Source of the DNA: Paraglomus occultum | Taxonomy: Eukaryota > Glomeromycota > Glomeromycetes > Paraglomerales > Paraglomeraceae | Length of the DNA: 23,213 bases | Assembly: GCA_910592205.1 (NCBI GenBank) | Contig: CAJVPJ010000506.1 | Coordinates: 1-23,213, forward strand | Direction of reading: 5' to 3' | In this document: positions 1 to 9,344 of the stretch, piece by piece | Position numbering within the stretch: the stretch's first letter is position 1 | How the letters are laid out: every line of letters starts with the position of its first letter | Notes under the pieces: generated by a model | Told to the model about the DNA's origin: nothing | The model's database searches: none | The model's input: the letters and a program-made list of their open reading frames with translations, nothing else | Program-made: the position numbers and the translations under genes

Positions 1-1607
1 TTCCACGTTTCCAATGCTGTTGATTGGAAATATGCTATGATTACGGACTATTATCTTATGAGCTTGGATGTCTTTATTCGTAAAAAACGGGATGTCATTA
101 ACAAGTTAGACATAAAAGTGATAGTATATTCATTAGCTGAAGCGATAAAATATGTTCATGACAAGGGAATAGTGCACCTGGACATCCAACCGGGAAACTT
201 TGTACGCGAGGTTGGAAGTGAGAACAAGTGGAGATTGATCGATTTTGAGTCAGCGAGAGTCGATGGAGAAGAAGACGTTAGTAGCAGCACATTAAGATAT
301 GCTCCGCGTAAGTAATGCACATTGAGCAGTTCCTGTAAATACTATCAGGCCTTTGAAAGAATTTTTAATTCCATAGCATACTAACGTTTTTTTCCTCTTA
401 ATATAGCTGAACTAATCAAAGCGAGCACACTGCGTACTAGTATTAAAGCAGATACTTCGATGGACATGTGGTCATTTGGGTGTACGATATATGAATTGTT
501 TGCCGGAAAGCCTCTGTTCATGAGTGATGATGAGACTAAACGTGCATTACTTGACACAAGTTGCATGCAACACTTTGAATTTCCCTCTAAAAACGTATCG
601 GATGTTCAAGCACAACACGTGCTCAAGAAATTGTTAGCCATCAATCCTATAAAGAGAGCTTCAATTGAGGAAATTTTAAGAGGGGCATATTTTAATGGTG
701 GTGCTGATAGTGTTCAGGTATGTATAATCAGTTCTATTATTGATTACTGTTATTCGTTGTCGCAGCGTGCAAACATTAACCTCATGCTTTGTTGTTTTGT
801 ATTAACTTAAAGTTACACAATTTGCGAGCGGGAGTCACCGAGGAGATCATTAACAACGCAAACCAAAATACGAACATTGTTGTTTCCTGCATGCAAGAGG
901 CTACTAATACGTTATTGTCGCAATTCAGTGTGGTTCGGAATTGTATATCTGATACTACAGGTGCGAGGGTGCCCCGACTATTCATGTTATTGCCAGGGAA
1001 TGTGTTTTGGAAAATTTTTAAGCCACACACTTGGGGAAGGAAAAAATTTGTAGTTCACATTCTTTGTGAAGGTCTTGCCGATAACAATAGGGAAGCCCAC
1101 TTCACTGGCCATCGTGGTTACGAGGTATATTTTGTCGTCAAATGCGATGTACTCAATATAATTCACGTCTTATTAATAATAATGATATCTTTATTACAGT
1201 TATATCATGCGGAACAGTTTCTTGTCAAGGCTGGGCCATACCTTAATATCTTGGCCAATCTCATAGGCCTCTTTCCAGGGCTGCAATTGGCGTATGATAT
1301 ACCAGGCAAAGCCAATATGACGCTTAACTGTAGGGAATACTTCAAAAGCGTAAGCGAGTTTATTAGCGAATTCAAAACGGATGAGTCTTTTGCAAAAGAT
1401 CTGGCAGGCAAAAATGATCCACTCGAGCGCATGAGATATGCGCAGGGTCCTGCACTGCGTGAATTTGAAGCGTTCTTGGATAAGAATGATCCTTCGCGTG
1501 AATATGGTGGATTGAGTGGTATTACCATGAATAATGGACGTCGGAGATGGGTTTGTAATAGTTGCAAGGAAAAGGAGTTCTTATTACGAGGAAATCATGA
1601 ACATTGA
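1..1607 (+). CDS. Divergent protein kinase with extra C-terminal module, 5' partial, 4 visible exons
   Basis: I place exons at 1-307, 407-717, 813-1124 and 1200-1607, giving 445 visible residues; the reading frame is open to the left edge, so the kinase N-lobe lies outside. Intron 1 has a TACTAAC branch point (about 379-385). Splicing it restores an activation-segment end reading RYAPPEL, followed by DMWSFGC, the kinase subdomain IX motif. The catalytic loop reads HLDIQPGN (175-198) instead of HRDxKPxN, and the metal-binding motif reads DFE (241-249) instead of DFG. The catalytic Asp and the Asn are kept, while Arg, Lys and Gly are lost, so activity is doubtful. The kinase fold ends near base 700. 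It is followed by about 240 residues with PRLFMLLPG, a HILCEG stretch, a GHRGYEL stretch and a terminal WVCNSC. I associate this module with multidomain proteins of Mortierella-type and glomeromycotan fungi, from memory only. Substrate and role are unknown. Confidence 0.8.
308..406 (+). other. Intron 1 of the kinase gene
   Basis: The donor is GTAAGT, a TACTAAC branch sequence lies about 20 bases before the end, and a T-rich tract leads to ATATAG. Joining the exons makes a CCT codon within the APPEL activation-segment motif, which supports the exact borders. Confidence 0.85.
1125..1199 (+). other. 75-nt stop-free intron in the kinase gene's C-terminal module
   Basis: The borders GAG|GTATAT and TTACAG|TTA are canonical. 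The length is exactly 25 codons with no in-frame stop, so a retained form would still be translated and would add a strongly hydrophobic stretch. Removal joins GHRGYE to LYHAEQF, which fits the conserved-looking context better, so I take it as spliced. Confidence 0.7.
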
Positions 1608-3430
1608 TCTATTATAATAATTAACGTGTAATAATACAGTAATGATTGGTTTTTATTGACATTTATAACCGAACATTCGACATTTGGACACTTATAATGC
1701 CACTCTATTATAGATTTTGCTAATTATACTCAGTTATTAATAAATAATTATATTAGTGCCTTCATCTTCCAGCAGCTAACGCTTCGTTGTGTATGTAATA
1801 TTTCAGTTCATTGATTGTATAATTGATTTAACCAAAAGCAATTGACATGTTAACTTATTATTACGCCAGCAATTTTGAATACTATTTCAAATAGAACCGG
1901 CTTTACACGTTATATTTATTATTTGACACATTAATTGCTAACAGTCCGCATCGACGCAATTTATTGCCTGTGAACAGCAAAGCCCAGTCGGATCGACCCA
2001 CGTTAATGTTATATTGTAAAGAAAAAAATTTTGGGTCAAAGTTCCACATGTTAAAATCGCTTACAGTAATGATAGAGACAAATTGGAGATACGAACACGG
2101 TCTCCGCCACTAGTCGAGAGACGCACTAACAAATGGTTTTTTACAGTCTTTGACTTGCTGTTGTAAAAGACTAACCCTGAGCACATCTGTTGAGTTTGAT
2201 TCGCATTTCGTATAAATGCAACCAAAACTCAATTATTGTAAGCGCGATTTCAATAACTTTGTTGATTGACGTCTGAAAACAGGTTGCAACATTGCTTCTT
2301 CTCTGACTCGTTTATAAAACGTTTTCCAACGTACTTAGTACAAGCTATTTACTATTACGGTGGGAATTTATGTCAATTTGAATATTTCATGTTTAAGTTT
2401 GATCAAAATTTATAACTAATATTTACCTCTGATTGGCAACTTAATTTAATAAATCTGGACATTTGCCACGTCTCAGGTTAGAGAGCTTTTTCCTCATAAA
2501 ATATAGACAGACCCTGATACTCATTAATGAAATATTTCGTTTTGGCTCAATGAAAGCTTGAATGGAATTTATAATTTCAGTGTAAAGGCTCACACTTTTT
2601 GAAATTCTATACACCAAAATATATTTAAAATTGATTAACTATTGGCTATAGTGACATGCATAATTATTCCTTTATTTGTTGTGGTCAATATAAGTAAAGT
2701 AGAATTATTATCGTTAAACTTTGCTTGCCTACTTTTGAAGCATCAAAATCGACAAGCTAATTTTTATCATATCGTGTTATTAATCGTGGCCTTTTTAGTC
2801 GTGGAACTGATGTTAAACACCTTTCTATAATGACATAGATAAGTTTCTTTTGTAGACCGGTTTGCTGTTTATTGCAAAATCATGTAGTAATGTATTCTCA
2901 AAAACACTGTTAGCGCGCATGTGACACAATAGCATGTCGAATTAGCTCTCTCAATTTTTATCATTTATAACAATAAGCACAATTGTTACCCAACCGTATT
3001 TTCAGAAAGAATCTAATTTAGCCACCGCTCTGCTTCGCCCACGCAATAATCACGTTATCCAGATATATAAAAAGCACCGGTAAAATGACTATACGCCGTT
3101 TGATATAAACAGAGAACAGGTGTAATAGTTTACAAAAAAGTACTGCGCAAAAAGCACTTAATCAAAGCCTGTCCAATTCGGTGCATAGATTTAAGTTTCA
3201 AATATATTCTGCGCCCCAAAGCATTTAACTTTATTCGGTGTACAGTGTAAATTATCATCCTGCGCCAAAAAATTCTCACTCTGCGCCAAGCACGTGCACA
3301 ATGGAAAAGACTAATAAATAGTAAATAAATAATTTTCGTTCAATAATCCCAAGTCCTGGTAAGGTTCAAATGTCTACTGATTTCAAAGACCTTTTTTTTT
3401 TTTTGCATGATCGTAATACCGTTTTAAACA
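1608..3430. other. Intergenic region between kinase and TatD genes
   Basis: This 1.8 kb AT-rich stretch shows no coding signal that I can support; its short reading frames are AT-driven and lack recognisable motifs. The right part (3143-3287) carries the repeated CTGCGCC motif reported separately. A run of about 15 T residues (near 3391-3405) lies shortly before the TatD start. No tRNA A/B-box pair was found. Confidence 0.6.
3143..3287. promoter_or_regulatory. Cluster of four E2F-like CTGCGCC/A elements upstream of the TatD gene
   Basis: CTGCGCC occurs at 3209-3215, 3260-3266 and 3281-3287, with a related CTGCGCA at 3143-3149. On the - strand the 3260 copy reads TTTTGGCGCAG, which contains TTTGGCGC and fits the E2F consensus TTTSSCGC; the 3281 copy reads CTTGGCGCAG. 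All lie about 145-290 bases before the TatD-family start. Binding is inferred from the sequence only. Confidence 0.35.
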
Positions 3431-4619
3431 ATGTTTCGCATTCCACACAGTCTCGCTCGTCTGCAGCCAAGCTCGTTCCGAATTATCACACAATTATCCT
3501 CCCATAGACTCTATCAACCTTTTCCCGCTGCCATAATGTCAAACGCAGTTCAATCAAACACCGCAGTCGGATCACGGAGGAGTCGAGTGGTAATTCTTCC
3601 ACCGGTATCTCTTCTTTCTAACGTATCTGCCGAGCCATTCGTTGACACACATACCCACCTCCATTACGTCTTAGAGAAAATATCTGATTCCCTTGGATTG
3701 ACATCCTTTGAAGCTTTAAAAGAGCATCATTTTCCGAAAAACTTGGAGTACGTTATAAACGTCCTCTGTGAAGTAGAAAATTTTTATCCTGATATATATC
3801 CGGGCACTTTTCGTGATTGGCGTGTCATGGCAGCCACACCTTATGTCTACTTGACAGCAGGCGTTCATCCCCATAGTGCGCGTTTATATGACGACCAGAT
3901 CGAAGCGCAGATGGTTGAGGTATTACTTCATGAGAAGACGGTTGCTTTAGGTGAGATTGGCTTAGACTATCATTACGATAACTCACCTAGAGATGTGCAG
4001 AGACAAGTGTTCATTAGGCAGATCAAAAAAGCGATTGATTTCAAGAAGCCTTTGGTTATACATACAAGAGAGGCTGAGCAGGATACTTGGGACATTATGA
4101 GAGAACACGTGCCCAAAGAGTGGAAAGTGCATGTACATTGTTTTACTGATTCACCAGAGTTTGCCACGAAACTTCTCGAGTATTTTCCTAATCTGTTTCT
4201 CGGAATCACAGGTCAGTAAGCGGAAGGGGAAGGTGTGGCGGAGCGATGGTGTGAAGTGGAGGGAAAAAGACATTGTCGTTATTGATGGTTGCGTTGTCAA
4301 AATGGTTTACAAATAATATGGTGTTCAAACTCTTTCCCCTTTCGTTCCCAAAGGCGTCGTAACATATTCATCAGCCAAAAATACCCAACAAATAGTTCGC
4401 TCTGTCGTTCCTCTAAATCGCTTTCTCCTTGAAACCGATGCACCATATATGATACCAGCGAAATTAAACAGGAACAGGAGAACGCATGAAAAGATTACCG
4501 TAAGCCATTCAGGAATGATTCCTTTGGTTGCCGAGAAAATTGCGCAGCTTAGAGGAATTAATGTAGACGATGTTATGAAGGCCGCAAGAGAAAATGCTAG
4601 AGAAATGTATGGCATATAA
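3431..4619 (+). CDS. TatD-family metal-dependent hydrolase (putative DNase), two exons
   Basis: The exons are 3431-4211 and 4354-4619, coding for 348 residues. The fold is a TIM barrel of the TatD/amidohydrolase type. Visible metal ligands are the HTH pair (His74 and His76), Glu175 in ALGEIGLDYHYD, His211 in LVIHTRE, His236 in VHCFTD and Asp288 in LLETDAPYMIP, so the active site is complete. Splicing is fixed by the family motif GITG followed by VVTYSSA. Family members are Mg-dependent DNases or exonucleases linked to DNA repair and apoptotic DNA breakdown; the fission-yeast relative is Scn1. Residues 1-35 are rich in Arg, Ser and hydrophobics with no acidic residue, as in mitochondrial presequences. 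Met36 (3536) could serve as a second start for a cytosolic or nuclear form. The gene converges on RPS18. The substrate is not determinable here. Confidence 0.92.
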
Positions 4620-5257
4620 GCAAAAAGCGATAAGATAAGGAAGATGTCGGCTTGACGATCAGAGGCGGGGCCTCCAAACAGGCTTTGACAAGTGGCAACC
4701 AATACATACGCATGTAGACAAGTTATAAGAGATTCATGTATAAAGTCGCTCTATTGTCCGAATAACGCATCTTTATATTAATAGAAACAAGACTATTTTC
4801 AAGAAAAAATTTTTTTGCCCTTTACTTAAAATAAAATGATACGATCGTAACAATTATTTATTATCAACGAAACCCAATTTTTGGCATACTCGACTGCACG
4901 AACAAGAATACACGCTAGAATCATACTTGTGTATCGGAATATGACTTCATTCCGGTCAACCTTTATCACATAATCGCTAGGATCAGTCCCTCCTTTTAGT
5001 TGTGAACGGTGATTAACCTGTGTTGGTAAAGAAGACAAACAATTGTTAGAACGACCAATACAACGATATCTATACATATATAATCCACGTTCGAAAAATA
5101 TTCAGTATTGGTCAGAATGTCATTCTCCACACAATTGTGTTTTCGGTCAATGTAGATAAGGAAAATTTGTATATTCGTCATACCATTATTTCTCTCCCAC
5201 TACCACTACTCTGCCTTTCCAAACAAACCACATTCCCTCTTCCATCCAACCACGATA
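4620..5257. other. Intergenic region between the convergent TatD and RPS18 genes
   Basis: This holds the 3' flanks of both genes. AT-rich stretches with AATAAA-like sequence near 4830 may serve 3' end formation. The small reading frames on the - strand show no family features and look random. Confidence 0.55.
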
Positions 5258-6019
5258 CTAACCTTTCTTCTTCGACACACCCACAGTTCTTCCTCTTCTG
5301 CCTGTAGTTTTAGTATGCTGACCACGCACACGCAAACCCCAGAAATGTCTCAACCCACGATGTGCTCTGATCTTTTTTAATCTCTCCAAATCCTCACGCA
5401 GTTTGGATTCCAAATTGTTGGCCAAGATCTGTGAGTATTTACCATCAACGATATCCTTTTGTCGATTGAGGAACCAGTTCGGGATCTTGAATTGAGTTGG
5501 ATTTTGAACGATGTTGACAATTCGTGCAAGTTCTTCGTTGGTTAATTCACCAGCTCGCTTACGTAGATCGACGTCGGCTTTCTTGCATACTAGGTTAGAG
5601 TATCGGCGACCAACACCTTTTATTGCCGTTAGGGCAAACATGACTTTGGTTTTACCGCTGCGATGGAGCAAATTGGTGTTTTTGTTTTTCGACTGTCAGA
5701 AGAAGAAAATTTCGACAAATTACAATAATGAACTATAAACGAAAAGCACTCACTCGACATTGGTATTTAACAGACGAAGAATGTGTTGGAACTGGCTCTG
5801 ATCCGGAACGACGAGGGACTAAAAAATTAGTTGCAGAACTGCTTAGTAATTGCACAATGCAAGTAAATCTATCTATTCTATGCTTTCGTTCTATCAAACT
5901 TTTTCCAAATGACATTCATCCATCGCATTAAACTTGACTTTATAACATCACGTTTTTTCTCGTCTGCGTGATTTTCATTCGTGATTCCAGCTGCCGAGAG
6001 CGATATCGCTACTCACCAT
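5258..6019 (-). CDS. RPS18: 40S ribosomal protein S18 (uS13), three coding exons
   Basis: The exons on the - strand are 6019-6017 (ATG alone), 5818-5754 and 5657-5258, totalling 155 residues. The joined start reads [20 protein letters not shown], then [21 protein letters not shown], which follows the eukaryotic uS13/S18 pattern. The C-terminal part holds [20 protein letters not shown] and ends GVSKKKG. The protein sits in the head of the small ribosomal subunit near the P-site tRNA and the intersubunit bridges. Human S18 has 152 residues, so length agrees; the extra residues lie near the N terminus, plus a final Gly. ATG followed directly by GTGAGT is a textbook donor. Sequence upstream of the ATG (about 6046-6060) reads as pyrimidine-rich on the - strand, like ribosomal-protein 5' ends. 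The neighbouring BTB-TLDc gene lies upstream in the same orientation. Confidence 0.95.
5819..6016 (-). other. RPS18 intron 1, directly after the start codon
   Basis: The donor GTGAGT follows the ATG and the acceptor is TTTTTTAG. I looked for a C/D-box snoRNA because such introns often host them. One GTGATGT resembles a C box, but no matching CTGA D box was found, so no snoRNA is called. Confidence 0.8.
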
Positions 6020-6845
6020 ATTGTATATATGATTCGACGATGTTGGCAGAAAGGAAGGACAAGAGTCGACTAACTTTGATAAATTTAAAGACTGATTTTC
6101 ACATAGTCTGTGACGTAACAGGTGCTAATCATGTGATTTAAAATATAAAGCTGTATAAAACAATGCGTTGTCAAAAAAAAAGCAGGTATTAGCATACGTC
6201 CTTAAAACTGTCAAAACTACAACTTCTACCGCGAGAAATTTTTATTCACAATTAGTAAATGTCATCGTTAAACACAAATTGTAATCGTTAAACATGTATT
6301 AGAATGATAAATTCTCAATCGAATGGACGGCAATATTGATTCAACTCAATTACAAATGAAGGTCTATCGGTTTTGCAAATATACAGTATTATGACATTAG
6401 AAAGCACCCAAAATTTATCGAACCGGGTTACAATAATTATTTAGACAAAATAACATAATTCTTGATAAACCGGCCAATCGTCTGATCTAAACTGACTCGG
6501 TTTAGGGGAGAAATTTACTTAATACATGCCATGCAGTACATATTGCGTGGAAAAATTTTGTTAGAATGCGAGCGCTTCACATATTTCTTTCTCTTTCGTG
6601 TTTAACAACCAATTATAATTAATTATTTAAAAAGCTGTATGTTGAACTGATTCAAACCACGAACTTTCAGCGCCAACCACATAATCTTTATTCGGCACTG
6701 GTCTATGCATTTAACTTAAGAAGCTGATAGAAACATAATATATTACATAATCAGAAAATCATGTATTTGTAAAAGTCAATTAAACATCAACACAATCAGT
6801 ATCCCAGCCTAAGCTTGCACATATAATGTGAACAAGTCCGAAGTA
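6020..6845. other. Intergenic region: RPS18 promoter and 3' flank of the BTB-TLDc gene
   Basis: The left 150 bases serve as the RPS18 promoter and 5' UTR. The right part (about 6720-6845) is the 3' flank of the BTB-TLDc gene and matches the 3' flank of its paralogue. Nothing coding is seen. Confidence 0.6.
6111..6118. promoter_or_regulatory. ATF/CREB-type octamer TGACGTAA upstream of RPS18
   Basis: TGACGTAA, reading TTACGTCA toward the gene, lies 92 bases upstream of the RPS18 start codon. This is the classic bZIP ATF/CREB half-site arrangement. The same octamer lies at a similar distance upstream of the neighbouring BTB-TLDc gene. Confidence 0.35.
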
Positions 6846-8476
6846 TTAATTAATTTTAGTCACCAGAAATACTTCCCAATCTGCCCATTTAAATGAATTT
6901 GAAGACCCTATGGCAGTTTTGTAATTTTTTTTTCTAGCACAAGGCATCACAATATCACCGCCAAAAAGCAAATCACTCCTACCAAAACAAGGATAATAAA
7001 ACTTACTTTCCCGAATTGCATGCTCATTATTGACAATAGGGCTCATTATGCTATTTTCAATTTTATCTTTATCTAATGAAAATATAAAACTTTCTGTAGT
7101 TGAAACTGTACTGAAACCCAAAAATAAACGAGAAGGTGGAACATCAGACATAGATTTCCAGGCTATTGGATTATATCCACCAAGAATTTCATCAGTATCC
7201 AATACTTTCCCAACAGCTACTGTAGGCCCTTTCTCAGCACACATTTGTCGAAAATTTTCAAAAGCACCACCATCCCTGCTATGTCTATAAAGTAGGGTAA
7301 ACTTAATATTAAAAAAACTGTTATTCATAGTCATTCTGAATATTCTTTTTCCATTTGACTTGCTTGATTCCATAATCTTCTGTGATATCCATGCTGCTTG
7401 TTGTCCATTAATAATTACAGAGTCTATACTAATACCACGGTTAATGTCAAGGCGTTTGTGCTCTTTATCAGAAACATTTATGTTGGGTACATTCTTGTGA
7501 GTTGCTTGCCCTTTCCTTGGCGGTAAAACTGAAACTTTTGGTTTGTAGTCTTTATCAAGATAAGAACTAAGCACATCATGTCGTAACTCTTTGGTTAATA
7601 ACTCATCATATGGAATAACTCGTTTACGAAAATCTTCAGGTGAAATGTTGAACAGTCTTATATGAGGAATGCAGTCAGATATAGTTGTCCTGACTTTTGT
7701 AAAATCTTCAGATGACCAACCAGTTGGTTCATTTATGAGTCCAGGAACTTGTTTGGTAGCCCATTGCATTACTGATGTCCAAACGTCAATTTCTTCCATG
7801 TTTAGCTCATCGTTTTTGAGAAGAGCAATCAAGGTCTCTTTTGGTAAATTCACTAAACTGTCAGACTTGAAGACAATCTCTGGTGATAATATCATAAGGT
7901 TATTGCAATAATCCAAAAGTTGGTTCAACGAGCTTGAAAATGAGGCACATTTCTGGACTTCGAGAACGTTGCGTTGTATCCATTCCTTCTGGTGATTGAT
8001 AAGAAAATCTCCGACTGCAGTGACAAGACCGTCCAACCCAAATCTGCAGGTGACATTCAGAAGGCCAATCCAATCCAAGATTTCACTTGAACGATAATTC
8101 AACCTGCCTGTGTAAAGAAACCTTCATTTACAATAAATAGTTCGAGTAAGTGCTTCTGTTTGTCTATAACGGAATCGACAATCGCCGCTTATAACAAAAC
8201 ATACCTAAGCAAAATTTCAAAAGATTCGGGCATGACATCCTCAAATACCATGGGCGTTTGTTGGATATCGCTGGATGATTCCGTATTTCCAGTCAATTTA
8301 GTTTCAAAGTATTCGCATCTTGTGCACAAAACCACCGTATGGGCAAGAAATATTTTGTTGTTTGGCTCTCTTCCAACATTAATTGAAATGTCAGTATATT
8401 TGCCACTGTCGTAAAGTTTTTCAAAATCTGACGAAAGACCTGAAGATAAATCGGCTACTTTAATTATGTCATTCAT
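6846..8476 (-). CDS. BTB-BACK-TLDc domain protein, two exons
   Basis: The exons on the - strand are 8476-8205 and 8121-6846, giving 515 residues. The first in-frame ATG (8476) is chosen; the frame extends upstream only through non-ATG codons. Residues about 18-97 form a BTB/POZ domain (KYTDISINVG, KIFLAHTVVL). Residues about 130-270 form the BACK region, and residues about 324-515 form a TLDc domain with LLYRHSRDGG, EILGGYNPIAW, ESFIFSLDK and a closing WADWEVFLVTKIN. The splice junction is supported by LLRFLYTGRLNY, which aligns with LLRFIYMGKVNF in the paralogue at 20677-22283. BTB domains usually dimerise and bind Cul3 ubiquitin ligases; TLDc domains are linked to oxidative stress and V-ATPase regulation. 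The combination is greatly expanded in arbuscular mycorrhizal fungi. Its target is unknown. Confidence 0.93.
8122..8204 (-). other. Intron of the BTB-BACK-TLDc gene
   Basis: The donor is AG|GTATGT and the acceptor TGAAG|GTTTC. A tempting AG closer to the downstream exon would delete six residues that align with the paralogue, so the earlier acceptor is preferred. The intron position is the same as in the paralogue. Confidence 0.8.
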
Positions 8477-9344
8477 CTCCAAAGTACAAGTTAACAAACA
8501 TCCCGTCGGCGGATAAGTCTTATCAGTCAGTGTAACAATTTGTGTAACTTAGAGATGACGTAACCACATTTTTCGTCATAACCATAATACTGTAATAATA
8601 GGATGAATCAACGTTTTTGATAAATGCGCAAAGTGCTAGTTTTTGATAGAATTCAATTATCAATTATACACCTAGAGTGTTACATACTTCTTACTGTAAA
8701 CAATTCTGTCACCAAAGTCTGAATTGTTAGTTGTTCATCGTAATCAACTGTTTCATTATACAAGACAAATATTGTAGCTAGTACAGTTGTGTGTATAGTG
8801 CAATGGATTGGATGCATTTCCAATTCTAAACAACAACATTCTATACATTGCATGATATTATTCTAAATGAATAGCACATTTGGTTAACCGATGAATATAT
8901 CTTGCGTAACTCCGACAGCAACAGGATCGACTATCACTTCCACCTATTACTATGAATGGCAATTGCACGCACGACAGTCGATATCGTACAAACAATTTAC
9001 AGTTCATATAGTTTCATGTTTATCTTGAATTCTATAAATGATAGTTCTTTATAGGGTAAATTATTTGTTATCATATAGTTGTGAATTACTAACTTTTATA
9101 TCGGTTGGGAATATTCGTTTTTTTTAAGCGGCAATGCATTTTGGTAAATAAATACAAGCTATAGGTACTCCCATCGGAGGGGAATACGATTTATTCGAGT
9201 GAATAAGCGTCTAGGATTCAATTTTTGGATATGATAATTAATATTCTCCAAATTCTCAATGCCGATCGGCACAAGTGTCGTGAGTAGTAAAGCTTAGTTT
9301 CGTCATTGTATTAGCAACAGTAGAAGAAACCACAGCTCCCTTTT
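8477..9344. other. Intergenic region between the BTB-TLDc gene and its relic
   Basis: The left 100-150 bases are the promoter region of the BTB-TLDc gene. The remainder is AT-rich with no coding signal or recognisable repeat. Confidence 0.5.
8556..8563. promoter_or_regulatory. ATF/CREB-type octamer TGACGTAA upstream of the BTB-TLDc gene
   Basis: TGACGTAA lies 80 bases before the start codon at 8476, close to the spacing seen at RPS18. This is sequence match only. Confidence 0.35.

Noticed and set aside
1980-2010. GGATCGACCC resembling a tRNA B box
   Set aside because: No A box, anticodon stem or acceptor pairing could be drawn around it.
5819-6016. Possible C/D-box snoRNA in RPS18 intron 1
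   Set aside because: A C-box-like GTGATGT is present, but no D box CTGA or terminal stem was found.
7030-7290. + strand frame opposite the BTB-TLDc gene, also mirrored at 21836-22090
   Set aside because: Both are antisense shadows of the conserved TLDc coding sequence; their similarity only reflects the homology of the genes.
8106-8121. Alternative 3' splice sites (CACAG or GGCAG) for the BTB-TLDc intron
   Set aside because: One breaks the frame and the other deletes six residues aligned with the paralogue; the site at 8122/8121 preserves FLYTGR.
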